NCBI GenBank assembly: GCA_905147135.1
Contig: LR990043.1
Coordinates: 8,653,057-8,717,056, forward strand
DNA: 64,000 nucleotides
Direction: 5' to 3'
DNA from: Blastobasis lacticolella
Taxonomy: Eukaryota > Arthropoda > Insecta > Lepidoptera > Blastobasidae
In this document: piece by piece, positions 46,389 through 58,333 of the stretch
Layout: each line of letters opens with the position of its first letter
Position numbering within the stretch: the stretch's first letter is position 1
The notes under the pieces: model-generated
Databases searched by the model: none
Told to the model about the DNA's origin: nothing
What the model saw: the letters and a program-made list of their open reading frames with translations, nothing else
Position numbers and translations under genes: made by a program

Positions 46389-46879
46389 GGTATACGAGGC
46401 GTAGCGAGGGGGTTTCAACCCCCCAAATCATCTCACACCGCCTGCGCCGCGTGATCATCCAGATTTTTACAGCCAAAATACCAAAATTTACGAGCTCGCT
46501 ACGCTCATTAAATCATTAATTTTCTTTAATAAGTTTGCTACAGCTCTTTTTAACCAAAAATTTGAAACTTTCTTGCTCGCTGCGCTCGCTCATTTATTAT
46601 ATATTCACATTAATCACGCCGCGTACTTAATTCGGATTTAAAGAGCCAATATGTAGGTATACCAAAAAGTCTGAGCCGAGCTCGCTGCACATACTCAGTC
46701 CATGGTTTTTGTTATACTTCGGTATCATGTTCTAATCGTGTCAATTGCGCAAAAATTGGAAAAATTCGTGTGCATGTTCACTTACTTTAATTACTATTTA
46801 GGGGGGGGTACGGATCGATATTTATATGTTTTAATCTTGAACCCCCAAACCCAAAACCTGGCTACGTCCGTGGGTATAC
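46389..46879. mobile_element. TIR element, hAT-like, copy 2 with target duplication
   Basis: GGTATAC at 46389-46395 is repeated at 46873-46879 around an element starting GAGGCGTAGCGAGGGGG and ending, reversed, CACGGACGTAGCCAGG. It shares TCACACCGCCTGCGCCGCG and the CCCCCAAACCCAAAACCTGG end with the copy at 5143-5373, but its interior is longer. Internal GCTCGCTGCGCTCGCTC blocks are GC-rich and partly palindromic. Non-coding. Confidence 0.7.
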
Positions 46880-46985
46880 CCATATAAAGATAACGCTGGC
46901 AAACTTATCATTTAAACCGGATACTAGTGTATATCGTTTTATAACGTAATGTACGAAATTAAATTTTATTTTATATGTTTATATT

Positions 46986-47202
46986 TTTAGCCCCAATTTA
47001 CACAGCGCCATCTAGCCAAAGTAAGCAAAGCTTGTGTTATGGGTATTACATAACTGTTGAACTGCTTACATATATTACTTTTTCATTGTAAATAAATTTG
47101 GAAATTAAAATTCATCATATCAATTTCTGCTCGGCCGGGAATCGAACCCGGGACCTCTACGTGGCGACCGGCATGTTAACCAACTGAACCACTGAGGTCG
47201 TC
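46986..47202 (-). mobile_element. SINE-2, full length, minus orientation
   Basis: In minus orientation: head GACGACCTCAGTGGTTCAGT, B box GGGTTCGATTCCCGGCC, body with AATTTTAATTTCC, and the end ACAAGCTTTGCTTAC then GGCTAGATGGCGCTGTG. It is colinear with 14873-15130. Complete head and tail. Confidence 0.85.
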
Positions 47203-47420
47203 AATTAGATATTATATCTACACTAATATTATAAAGAGGAAAGATTTGTACCTATTTTTGTATGTTTGTATGTTTGTAATGAATAGGCTCAAAAAGTACT
47301 GGGCCGATTTAAAAAATTCTTTCACCAATAGAATGCTACATTCTTCCAATTTGACATAGGCTACATTTCATTTTGAAAAAAATTAGGGATCCTTGGTAAA
47401 ATTTGAACAATGTAACCGAA
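47203..47420 (+). repeat. Dispersed repeat, ACTAATATTATAAAGAGG type
   Basis: CACTAATATTATAAAGAGG, GTATGTTTGTAATGAATAGG and ACTGGGCCGATTTAAAAAAT are typical of a very common lepidopteran dispersed repeat. It abuts the SINE-2 head. Non-coding. Confidence 0.55.
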
Positions 47421-47997
47421 GGTGTAGAAAAATACCCAAAAAATTCCTTACATCGCGTGCGCTGCGAAAACTATTGATGATAGAACAAAATAATGTACTA
47501 CGACTTTGCAGAACACATCATTATCTACAAAAAGTGTCGCGACAGTATATGTCTGACTATTATAGTTATGTCACAATAAATGTTCTTTTATTTTGAAAAT
47601 TTAATTGAAATGCCGCCGCTAAAAAACGCTCTTTATTTGTACCTTGGTATTAATCCTTATCAAAATCAATTACTTCATATTCACGACTACTTCAATACCT
47701 TTATATAACTTTTTGAATTATTCAATTCAGACATTCCATTCGAAAGATATCACGAGTTTAAAAATGTGAATATTAGAAAAAAGTCGCGTGTTCGCCGCTC
47801 AGTCCGCTCGGCTATCTAGGCAGCACGGGATACGTACGGGAGGGGAGTCAATGTCAAGAAATACGGCCGTCAGGAGCCGGGTCGCCCCCTTCCCTCTAAA
47901 ATGGTTGAGGAGACGGTTGGAACTTTTGTGATCGTAATATGGTGTCCTGTTTGTAACGGGACACTACTCAGTACATACTTAAGTATAATATAATTAC
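47421..47997. other. Gene-free stretch with a GC-richer patch
   Basis: 47790-47930 is locally richer in GC. No coding frame, repeat or RNA is recognised. Confidence 0.35.
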
Positions 47998-48222
47998 TTC
48001 ATATTATAAACACGAAGTCCCACGGCGTGTCTTACTGTCAGTCTGTACGCGATAAACTCAAGAACTACTAAACGGATTTTCATGCGGTATTCACAGAGAC
48101 ACAGACTACATAGTGCGGTTTTAGACAACGTGATTCATGACGAAGGTTCAGGTGTATAATTTGTTAAGGTTTACTACCCGTGCGAAGCCGGGGCGGGCCG
48201 CTAGTATTGTATAAGCTAGACT
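47998..48222 (+). repeat. Dispersed repeat ending GGGCCGCTAGTATTGTATAA
   Basis: ATTATAAACACGAAGTCCC, CTAAACGGATTTTCATGCGG and CGTGCGAAGCCGGGGCGGG followed by CCGCTAGTATT are strings of a common lepidopteran repeat. The same end occurs at 56505-56600. Confidence 0.55.
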
Positions 48223-48879
48223 ATTCCTAAAATTTTATCACCCGCTGTGCGTGCGTCAAATCATACTTACAGCATCCATTTTCTCCCGGCTACTTACGTA
48301 CCTATTCCTAAAATTGTCGTCTATCTTTATTTGGGAGGCGCTTGGCTTGATAATATTTTAATTTCGTTTAGGACCTTTTTGGATTTGGCACTATGACGCA
48401 CATTGGTATGTCGGGAACGGACTTCCTGACCATTCTTGTAAAGTGATTGGGGCCACACACGAAGATACAATTTCGAATTGCGTCAGTACGATGTCTCTAT
48501 ATGACTACAAGTCTTCTATCTACAGTCTATAAATAGCTCAATCGTTCAACTTAATGGGGAACCGTAAAGTGGTATATATTTTGAAATTTATAGCGTAAGC
48601 TAGTTATTACTAGTTAGTTGCCCTTAAAATGGGTTATAGCTGCAACGCAAAGGCCTAAATATAAGAAACTAAATAAATAATCTCAAGTGCGGGCCTGGCT
48701 CGCAAATGAATATTTTTTGCCTTGAAATAAACATAAGAGCCCATACAGACGTACACTACACGATGTGTGCCCGATTTGTTCGAAACAATTATGAAATTTA
48801 GGTTTCTAATAATTATATATTATCTGGGCTATTATACTAATGAGAAAAAGCTTATTTTATTATTTGTAAACAATCGCGC

Positions 48880-49020
48880 AGCGCCCGCCTAGTCACCGCT
48901 CCTAAATTGCGTGCCATTATGGTAGGGTACGCGATTTAGGCGCGATTCCTACGCGGTGGCTAGGACGCGACGCGTACGCGATTTGTAAGCGGCGACGTAT
49001 AAACGTGCCCTAAACCACCC
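48880..49020. repeat. GC-rich imperfect inverted repeat
   Basis: CGCCTAGTCACCGCTCCTA is an inverted relative of a CCTACGCGGTGGCTAGG block about 70 bases further on. The right side ends GCGACGTATAAACGTGCCC. It looks like a decayed MITE-like repeat. Confidence 0.5.
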
Positions 49021-49029
49021 TCAAAACCC

Positions 49030-49072
49030 CCCATCGCATGGCCATGGTCGCACGACCATTGCCAATTAGGAC
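49030..49072. repeat. Short dispersed repeat shared with 1011-1070
   Basis: CCATGGTCGCACGACCATTG and CAATTAGGA match the block near 1021-1052 almost exactly. Confidence 0.5.
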
Positions 49073-50929
49073 AGTGCCTTACCATAATCATTTTCACACT
49101 ATTGTTATTACTTTGAAAATTATAGCACTGGATTGCACACTTTTATTTTCTTAAATATATACTAAACGCCTGATGGTGTGTAATTAATCAGAGGCGAGAT
49201 TAACCACGGTCGCCTGTTGTATTGAATTTTTATCATGAAAGTAATAGGTTCGTGGTAATGTTTCGCGCAGGACTTTTCGCGCAGTTGGCTGGGCAGCCTC
49301 CCGGGCCGCAGGTCGCGAGAGGCTACTCGTGTACCCACACATTTTCCCGCTTATTTTTTCACTTCTATGACTTATGGTTAGCTGAAAGAGATCTTTTATA
49401 GAGATGAGTTCGACATTGTCACGAAGTAATCACGTTACATTGTGTGGTCAATAAAGAGTTTAGTTAAGTTATTTTCCATTTGGATACAGACTAGAAATGG
49501 ACTGAAAGACCCCAAACGTCTCCAATGTGGTGTCACTTTTGAATTCTACAAGTAGGTACCAGCCCAAACAATACCTGAGAATATTATAGGAAGCGGTGGA
49601 ATCGCATGGAATCGAATCGTGCGCATAAGTCTCTCAGCAGTACCAGATGGTCAAGCTGGCGGAGAGTAATTCGAAAACCGCGATTCGGGCGCCCAAGCGA
49701 CGCTACCCGAAAATAAAGAAACGATAGTAAATTGTCCCGATCCTGAGATGGGAACAGTTAAATCTAAAATGGTATAGAAATTTTAGAGCTTCGTCTCACT
49801 TTTGATTTTACTTTTCTATTGCTTATGCAAATGATAGGTGTACCGAGACTTAAGAGATGTAAATGTCAAATTGAGAAAGTCGGAGTTTGAATTCAACGGT
49901 CCAGAGCATTCGAAATGGTATAGCATCGTTGCATCATATGTGACCAGATGCGATATTTGGGTAACATGATACCTTACTATTTTACTTTTCTGCTTCTTGA
50001 CTTGATTTTACTTGAAAGACACTGGACCACGGGCTTGTTGCTTCAGAATATTTGTTATGAGGTCGATCCCTCGGTCCAGTTGTTTTAATGTCTTTAAAGG
50101 ATAGCAGTCGTTAAAAGCAATATTGGAGATCCTTTAGGACATACGAAATTCATCGGCAACTCTTACGAGTACAACAAAGTGAAAGAATAACTATACCTAT
50201 GTATATAAAGTCGTAGTTGCACTTAGTTACAGCACCGGAAAATAGTGCCAGTGCCACTCACTACACAACTTCTACTTGATAACGTGTGACATAGATTTAG
50301 TATCTCGTCTACAGTTCATAGAACTTCGTTTGCCCGCGTACATATTGTTTTGTTTACTGCCTATTCGAGGGCGAGTCAATCTCGGAAGTCGTTTACGATA
50401 TCGGTGCGTTGGAAAGTGGGAATGCGATGCGTGGACATAGACACCGATATGGAGCTGGCCAACTAAATGTACTGGCGCTATATCAAAGGTCGACCTTGCC
50501 TAACGAGGTAAGAGTCGTAAACAAAACACAAGTACAAGTAACTTACTTTACCTTCCATTACTTAACTATTAGTAATGGAAACTATTTGGATTTTGGAATG
50601 AAACTGCGCCCAACAAGGTTGTAGGATTTGTGCAATGTTGTAGAATTTTACTGAATTATCATTTCACATGTTTTACTTTCATGTGGTTTTTGAAGGATAC
50701 TTTGTTTATATTCAGTTGCCCACGAAGACGTAGTCGCGGGCAACAGCCACAACATATATTTGAACTTTGACAAGATCACCAAACAAACATAGCGCCGCGC
50801 GATATCAACGCTTCGCTGCTGTAATTTTCTCACTCTACTTATTATTATTTCAATTTTGGCTGTATTATATATTTATCTGGTGGTTAATGTGATATCTGCC
50901 TACTGGAAAAAGGAATGTATGTATTTGTC
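49073..50929. other. Gene-free stretch, nothing recognised
   Basis: One GC-rich patch (49260-49330). No repeat family or protein-coding exon was recognised. Confidence 0.35.
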
Positions 50930-51070
50930 TTCTGTCTAGCTTTCGCCCGCGACTTCGTCCGCTTAATATAGGTTTTTACATTTTTACCGATATTCAACTC
51001 ACGCGGTTAGAATTGAATATCGGGATAAATGCCTACGTGCTATACCAGACTATAAGCTACATTACTGCCA
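50930..51070 (+). repeat. Dispersed repeat, TAGCTTTCGCCCGCGACTTC type
   Basis: TAGCTTTCGCCCGCGACTTC and GTCCGC, followed by ATAAATGCCTACGTGCTATA, are typical of an abundant lepidopteran repeat. Pieces with the same core occur at 39346-39415 (reverse) and 53878-53920. Non-coding. Confidence 0.55.
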
Positions 51071-51115
51071 ACTTTCATCATCATTTCATGTTCAGTGGTC
51101 TTTTCGTGAACGAGT

Positions 51116-51150
51116 GACAAACGTCCATCCTTTAAGGATGGACGTTTGTC
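51116..51150. repeat. Perfect 35-bp palindrome
   Basis: GACAAACGTCCATCCTT is followed by a single T and then its exact reverse complement (17 + 1 + 17). It has no neighbouring copy in the window and no obvious element around it. Possible roles are a terminator-like hairpin or a MITE remnant. Confidence 0.9.
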
Positions 51151-51489
51151 CATCTTGTCAACTTTCGCTTTTATAATATCAGTAGGATTAGTAGGATAGA
51201 TGCAAACAATTCACGAATTGAACAACTGACGACTCAATGCAATTGAAACACTTCGGTAGCATCTGCTTTCTTATTCTTTCTACTTTACTCCGCCCGGCCT
51301 TCGGCATCTTCGCGTCATGAATTGTTGGCTCTTACATCCGATGTCTTACAGCACAATAGGACTTAAATTTAATAATAAAAAAAATAAAAAATGAGGGACT
51401 ACGGAAATTTTTATTACAGTTATCATCCATTTCAGAATTTGGTGGACATCCAAACTAAAATTCCCGGGGGAGAACGGTAATGAACCCGA

Positions 51490-51665
51490 CTTAATGATGT
51501 CAATCTATCGCTTTTTAGGCCTCTCTCGGGACGTCTTTCTTGATATCGGCAGATTTGCGCACCTATATCCCGCGTATCCCTGGGGCTTACGCAACACGTG
51601 ATCAAACCAGCGAATGCGAGCGTCTTAAATTTTGTTCGCGATATCCCTCATGCCATGGCTACAAC
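51490..51665 (-). mobile_element. RTE-type LINE C-terminal fragment
   Basis: In the minus frame ARIRWFDHVLRKPQGYAGYR and, further on, RERPKKR-stop-IDIIK match the RTE signature RLRWFGHVxRRP ... GRPKKRWxDVVK. One stop replaces the tryptophan. Relic. Confidence 0.8.
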
Positions 51666-52278
51666 GGATGTACCTACTCGTTACGCACTCCTATACATAT
51701 ACAACTAATATAATACTTACTAAAATATTCCGTTCCATAGTATCTTGGAGGCGTCGAGGAATCTCGGGAAGCTCGTAAGTTCGTTAATCGCGGATGCCGA
51801 TCTGAAAGGACAACGGCAACGTCGGACGGCGAAATGCGATTTATCGCACAATGCCGCGTTTGCGCGGGGGCAGGGCTACCGGCGCAGGCGCGAACGGTTC
51901 CTTCACTCGTTTATTATTCGCAGTTTTGTTTATTCGCCCCCAAATGCCATTTACGAACGCTGCTATAGTGGCATGTGGAAATACCCTCATCTTCTTTCAT
52001 CAGACGTCGCCCTACAAACCGCCATGTTATCCATCCTCACTCACTGCCCATCCAGTTTGGAGATTATCCAGTTTGGAGATACTACTACTACTATACTATA
52101 TTGGCTTCAGGCAATTTCATAATACCATACACAGCTGTGTAGTGTAGATCCGGTAGGGAGAGTAGGTAGCTACTAGCTAGAGTAGGATCTACACTTTTAA
52201 TTTCAGTGTGTAAGTACATGCTGCCACTGCGTAAGTAGTGGCCATGACATCTTACTCTAACGATGCGTTGGTCGCTTT

Positions 52279-52440
52279 TCACGCCACGCGAATCTCAACG
52301 ACGTCATCCGCCGTGCTCTTGCCGACATCAACGTGCCAGTTCTATTGGAACCCAGTAAGCTAGCTCGAGATGGTGGCTAGAGGCTTGACGGCATGATGCT
52401 CGCTGCTTGGTCACAAGGATTGTCTCTAGTGTGCTGCCAC
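52279..52440 (+). mobile_element. Retroelement fragment (same family as 36740-38150)
   Basis: In one plus frame [20 protein letters not shown], then RLDGMMLAAW, corresponds to the family's NDIIRRAL-ATINVPCVLEP ... KRPDGMTLVPW region. This part is deleted from the 36.7-38.15 kb copy, so the pieces complement each other. One stop codon; neither end of the element is present. Confidence 0.65.
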
Positions 52441-54939
52441 ATTAACAAAGGACGTTGTTTGATTACTTTTAATAAGTATTTAAACTATTTCTACATTTTT
52501 TATTTCGTTATTTTCTTACTAATTAAGCCAAACAAAACACTTATATGAAAAAAAAAATTACGCCTCTTTCTTAATTCATGCAGTAAATGGTTATCACATA
52601 GGTATTCATGTTTCGACAGTGCGATGAAACGTTTCAGCGTGTTTATCATAACTTCGCATCATAAGGGTATAAGATTTGTATGTACTTACTTATACATATG
52701 CTCATTTACTGTTTCAATTTAATAATGAGAATTTACATCCTAAATCCAATCTTATTTTACAAAGTGACTTTCGCATACAGTAATTTTTAAGCATCCTGGC
52801 TTTTACCGAAAAATTATCATGTACAGCGTTCAAATAGACTATGATGAGGCCAAGTCTGTGACTTTATTTTCGAAACAGTTACCTTGAAGTAACAGCAGCC
52901 GCTTAAAATATGTAAGTATCAATAAATGAGCATTTATGTGGACATTTGCGCCTGTTCATACGTTTTACGATTTTAGGCGTAAGCAGGTACAAGTAATTCT
53001 AAGCAACATAGGTAATTCTTGTATTATGGCCTATTATAAAAGTAGGTAGGTTTATGTAATACATATGGTTATATTATGATGCTACGCGATGACCGAAATA
53101 GACCGAATGCATTGTCGGCCTATGAAGAAGGTGTAGACTCGTTTAGGCTCCAATAAATCTTACCTATGTTTATAATTTTTGACAAGGTTAACTCGTTAGC
53201 TCTATAGGCTAGCTTCTTTTACAGAAAATAGTCATGTACATGACTCACATCTCACCTCATGTTAATGATTAAAGCTAGGTTCTAAAGCAAGCTTCGTTTA
53301 GTAATGTAGGTACTTTGTGTGTAAAATAGAATACATACTGAACATACTGATGTTCTAGAAGAGGCAGTTGGTCACTAGCGAATGAGATGTCTTTTTCTGT
53401 TTGCTTACCACTAGTCGTTTAACGTCTCCTAGACTTACGAACGTAGAGCATACATTGACCGTGTATTTATCCTGGCATTGGAACATTCGGTCTGTTCACA
53501 GCTCGGAATATCTGCACGCGATCTAAACTGCCGCTAACGAGCTGGTCCCAGCACCGTAAATTCCTATTGACACTTCTATCACTCGGCTCAAAGGCAATCA
53601 AATAGAAATTATCACCTACGTATCGTTCTAATTGCACAGGTATACAGAAAAACACGTAAAAATTTATATTGGCCTAATTACTTTAACATGCACCTTCCAA
53701 AGGGGACAAATAAAACAGAGGGGACGACTTGCGGGTGAAAGGATTGAGTACCGAGATCACAGACTATAAAATCGTAGAGAGTTTCATCGACTTAAGAGCG
53801 AGAATTCTTTTTAAAGATTTTGGTAGGGTTGGCATATGGGAATAAAATTAAATACAACGTTCATTTTTAATGAAAGACTAGCCTTTTGCTCGCGCTAACG
53901 TCCGCGTGAAAATCGTTTTTAGGGCTGTTTCCCGAAGACCATTTTAAATGACCTCCCAAATGTATGAAAGCTACCTACTACTAGACTCAAGTAGTATATG
54001 GTTCTACAAAACCGAATTAGATGAAACCCAAACATTGCCAAGATTTTAAGTTGGGCCCTAAACTATAAAAATCGAATGAAAATTCATCCATTCACCGCCA
54101 TTTCCATATTTGTTATAGTTAAGCTGGTCTATTATGGTTGTACATCAGGTGTACCAGTTTTCAAAGTCAATTATACCCTATATGTATGTTTCCCAGGCTT
54201 AATAGCTAGACACCAAAAAAGTTTCATTAAAATCCGTCCTGTAATTTCAGAGATTAGCGTGTAGAAAAAGACAGCCTAACATTTGAAAAATTCTTATTCT
54301 ATTACTATTTCTTCATAGCCTTAAATTATGATTTTGTAAATATATTCAATGAATAGAGTCACTTTACTGTTTTATTAAATGTATATAGAAAACCAATGGA
54401 GGGTGGTTGTGGAGTGGTCCAATTAAAACAATGAAACGGATTTCTGAATTGCTCAATTTCCACCAAACTACAAAGAATTTAATTATTATTGTCTTTGATG
54501 GTTCGGGCATGTTCGCGCCCACACAGCTATTGGGAGCCCATTTTATACCTATATAAATATTATTATAATTCTGTCTTGAATTCGAATTGAATTACGGCTT
54601 GGCAGAAAAGGGTCCCACCAAAAACGTTTCATGTAATATGTGTTTGCCAAACCTAGTAAGCTCTCATCGGTTACACTGTAAAAAAGTTATGAAATCTGAA
54701 ATAGAGCCTTATGAGCTTCGTAGAGTTAGGCTTTGTAGAGTCATGAGCTTGACTCTATAAGAAATCTGATAATTTTTTCACAGTGAAACCTATAATTGCA
54801 TACCAAATTTGAACTTCCTAGAACTTCAGGACTGACCAATAGATACAAATTTATATACAGAACTATACCCCCTATTTTTGAGGGTCGGAGGCTAACGGTC
54901 ACAAATTTCTTTATTTTCCTGTTTATCATCATCACCATA
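52441..54939. other. Gene-free stretch
   Basis: 53878-53920 has the GCTCGCGCTAACGTCCGCG dispersed-repeat core. A 62-codon minus frame at 53467-53655 has a protein-like look but no family match. No splice-consistent exon was found. Confidence 0.4.
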
Positions 54940-55090
54940 ATCATCTTGGCGCTAAATCCCGGTCCGGGGTTCGCGTCCCTGCTTTTTTAGTACACTTTGC
55001 TCTGTCTTCGGCATCCTTTGTGGTCAGTCCATTAGCAAGCATGTCACTTTTAACGACGTCCAGCCATCGCTTCTTGGGCTGGCCTCTTTT
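54940..55090 (-). mobile_element. RTE-type LINE C-terminus and 3' end
   Basis: In minus orientation the sequence reads KRGQPKKRWLDVVKSDMLAN, followed by GLTTKDAEDRAK, the end of an RTE-type open frame. CCGGGATTTAGCGCCAAGAT and a GATGATGAT tail follow. The last part resembles the SINE-1 3' end (CGGGACATTAACGCCAAGAT). Confidence 0.85.
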
Positions 55091-55114
55091 TTCCGTGCTT
55101 GGTGGGGGTGGCAT

Positions 55115-55330
55115 GGCCAGACGGAATGAGGTCGTGCAACGGTTTCGTACACTCTCAAAAATGCAAGACCCTGAACTTGTTCAAGACCGACAGACGCGCA
55201 ACCCTACGCCGATGCTCGAGGCCCTGCAGCTTAGCTTCAATCCATTGCTGGTCACAAATTATCTCCTTTGCACGTTTTTCCACCGAATTCAAAGCGGCTT
55301 GTTGGTATTTGGCTGATCCATCCCAGAGAT
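55115..55330 (-). mobile_element. CR1/Jockey-type LINE fragment fused to the RTE end
   Basis: Related at DNA level to 600-790: shared GCAACCCTACGCCGATG, CGAGGC-CTGCAGC, GGTCACAAATTATCT and TGATCCATCCCAGAG. In the minus frame WIEAKLQGLEHRRRVA is readable up to a PLHDLIPSG end. It then meets the RTE sequence of 54940-55090 with no spacer, in the same orientation. Confidence 0.8.
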
Positions 55331-55972
55331 GGCAGCTCTAATCTCTCAGACTCATGTTTAACCATCATTCAACCACACTCTAAATTAGTGCAATAGAAAT
55401 CTAGTATGTATCCTTTTATTATATTCATATATTCATATAAAAGACATCAACGGGGGCGTCACCGTCGCGTCGTTCTCTTCGTTGAACTCTTCTTGAATTT
55501 CATCTATGAGTTGGTTGTATCTAGTGGTTGTAAAATTGGCAGCTGTCATATTAAACTATGAATGTTGGAGTACTATAGATGTGTTTCACAGACCTTGACT
55601 TTTTCTTAATCACGTGTCTCTTGATACCATTTTCATTTCTCTATTTTAATAATTGATGATGCTACTTTTCTGCGCCCAACGCAAGGTAAATAGGCACCCT
55701 CCGGGCTAACGGCCAGCCAGCTGGCTGGTTATGCACGACTCGCTATAAAAAGCATTAACGCGTACGTGCTAAACACGCCCTTGGGACTACCTGTAGCCGG
55801 GAAGGCTTTTCAGGTTTCATCGAATGCGACACCCTTGGGGATTGCTTGGCGTACAGTTCGTACAAAACTCTTTCTCCTGTAGAAAGCTAGATTTATAACG
55901 AGTAATAGATATATTTTATCTTTAAAAAATTGAGATCCATAGGAAAATTGCAATATTATATATAACTCAAAA

Positions 55973-56305
55973 TACCAAAATGTTGCATCATCATCATCAT
56001 CTTCTTCATCCAGAATTTGGCAGATCAGGAAATTACAGTGAAGCGACTGCCGTCTGACCTCCGTGACAGTGCTACCAGGGAAGCCTGACCAGATTGGATC
56101 ATGGTAACACATTCAGACGGCAGGTTTCTTGACGTGTTTTCCCTCACTGTAAGAGCATGGGTTAGTGTTCCACTAATGTACTCAGAAAAGAGTCATTGAT
56201 ACATGGCCGCAGCGCGATTCGAACCCAGTACCTCTCGCTTACGAGTTAGATACCCTAACCGTTCGGCTACCGAGGCTCTTAGCTCGAAGTACCAAAATGT
56301 TGCAT
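55973..56305 (-). mobile_element. SINE-1, full length, with perfect 16-bp target duplication
   Basis: TACCAAAATGTTGCAT occurs at 55973-55988 and again at 56290-56305. The element between starts with the tail (ATCATCATCATC) and ends in the head with B box GGGTTCGAATCGC and A-box-side GGTAGCCGAACGGTTAGGG (minus orientation). The tail side lacks the TTGGCGTTAATGTCC segment, so the copy has a short 3' deletion. Confidence 0.92.
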
Positions 56306-56394
56306 GATCGCGAAAAATTTCAGAATTCGTTTTTGTTTTATTAACTAATTCTTTTTTGTTGTATTTGTATTTGTCAGGACAATGTTTGTATAAA

Positions 56395-56600
56395 AGAGGA
56401 TAGAGGTAGAGTAGGGGTAGGTTAAGGAACGGTTATGGTAGAGGTAAGATAGGTGTAGGGTAGGGTGGAATACGATTAGGGTATGGGTAAGATAAAAAAC
56501 CCACTGAACTAATCAATATGCGGTTTTCACGGGGAAGGTTTAGGTATATAACTTGTTAAGGTTACTACCGGTGCGTAGCTGTGGCGGGTCGCTAGTATTA
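56395..56600. repeat. GGTAG-rich degenerate repeat plus dispersed-repeat end
   Basis: 56395-56493 is dominated by GTAGGGTAG-like units. It leads into CCACTGAACTAATCAATATG and the GGCGGGTCGCTAGTATTAT end also seen at 48190-48222. Non-coding. Confidence 0.6.
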
Positions 56601-56627
56601 TATGTATTTACTTATTGACAATAGATT

Positions 56628-56930
56628 GAGCGTCAGTGGCCGAGCGGTTAGAATATCCGACTCGTACGCGAGAGGTACTGGGTTCGAATTCCGCTGCGGC
56701 CATGTACCGGTGACTCTTTTTTGAGTTATGTACATTAGTTGAATACAAACCGATGCTCTTACGGTGAAGGAAAACATCGTGATAAAACCTGCACATTCAG
56801 GCGACTGAATGTGTAACCATGATCCAATCTGGTTAAGTTCCCCTGGCAGCAGGGTCATGAAGGTTAGATGGCGGTCGCTCCACTGTAATTACCTGATCTG
56901 CCAAATCCTGGATCATGGTCAAGGCGGGCC
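56628..56930 (+). mobile_element. SINE-1, head complete, 3'-truncated
   Basis: GAGCGTCAGTGGCCGAGCGG (A box side), GACTCGTACGCGAGAGG arm and B box GGGTTCGAATTCC are followed by the whole body down to GGTCAAGGCGGGCC. The copy stops before the LINE-like tail. The tail is missing although the head is present, so a later deletion is likely. Confidence 0.88.
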
Positions 56931-58330
56931 CAGACATAAAGAAGACTTACCTTGAAAATGACACGAGCTATGGCAGCTTATGCACTATTGATTTCAGAAT
57001 TTTCTTTATTCCTTACATTGTAGTGTGGAAAGACAACAAACTAATTTTAATAATAGCTAATTACTGTGTGTTTTGTAAGGACGAGGCGCCGCAATTGCAA
57101 CGCCAACTTAAACTTGACGAAGTTAGGTATACAGTGCATAATCACCCGTCGAGAAAATATAGTAATAGGTTCTAATAAAACCGACAAATAGCCAACCACG
57201 TCATAATTAATTAACCAAGACAAGATATTATGCTTACCGAAGGAAGGAAATCGATCTCGGGCTCCACCGTCAAGTAGGGTGAATGTACTGCGTGACAGAC
57301 CTGCATTGTGTGGCTTGCGAATTAGTAGTGAAGATTGAGTACAAGAGGTGTCGGGTTTCCGAACGGGCCTTGGCCCAGCGGCGCTCGCGAGGCGGCCTGC
57401 GCGTGCGCCACGCACTTTCTGAGGATATGAGTTATTTGATTTAGTAGCTACTTAGCTAGGCATATCAGTCATAACGAGTTCCAGGATAAAGTTACATCTT
57501 CTTCTGTATGTTTTCCGCATTTTAAACTTCAAAACCGATTTCTCTATTAGTTACGATATGTAGGCAAACTTTTATTCGATATAAAAAGTAGATACTTATG
57601 TTTTGAACTTTTTTATGGAAGGTTTAGACAATATGTTAACTCAAAAAGCACAGTGCCGATAAATGTCCACCCCCCTATCTAAAACCATGATCTAGCTGTA
57701 TTGTTGAAACTTAATTTAAGCCTCCGATCTCGCCGATTAAACTGTCGACGGCATACGATAGGGATCATCGGCGCTCTCTTAAGCCGCGTGATTCGATAAA
57801 CAATAAAGGGTCGCCGCTCGGTAGTATAAAGTAATATCCCCTTCCTTCCCACGAAGAAAGGGCCAATTACGCTCGTGTTGCAGGCGCGGTCATCTCCGGC
57901 GGCGCGCGCGCACGGTGAATTAGCAAAAAATAACTGACAGAGTCGAGTGCCGCGCAAAAGGCAGCCGCGCATCCTCCCGCGCTGCAGCGCTTGAGTGAAC
58001 CTTATAATGGAAGTATGGATAGAATAATTCATGTTACAAATAATTAATACCTATATTTTGTATATTTACTACTCAGTGATAAAGGAGAGGGAGCTCACCT
58101 GATCTACGATTCATGTACTTAGGTAGGTGTATTGTCAAGATGAAACTTCACACCGAAACACAACAACGCCAACATTGTCGCTTGGTGGTAGAATAAGATA
58201 AGCCGATGGTACTCATCCAGGCGGACTCCTGAGGCTTCCACATACTTATTAGTGGGAGTCTATTATAAATTATTTAAGAAATAACTTCTCAAATGAAAAA
58301 CATTTCTTCATAACAAGCTTTTAATTAAAT
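56931..58330. other. Gene-free stretch with GC-rich patches
   Basis: GC-rich patches at 57355-57415 and 57840-57990 (GGCGGCGCGCGCGCACGG) stand out. Open frames across them are unrecognised. They could be regulatory, without proof. Confidence 0.35.
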
Positions 58331-58333
58331 ATC

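Noticed and set aside
51745..52122. 125-codon open frame on the plus strand
   Set aside because: Unrecognised and Arg/Ser-rich over a locally GC-rich stretch; no support for a start or splice sites. It ends just before an unrelated retroelement fragment.
53467..53655. 62-codon minus frame with protein-like composition
   Set aside because: No family recognised, no signal peptide or splice context; kept only as a note.
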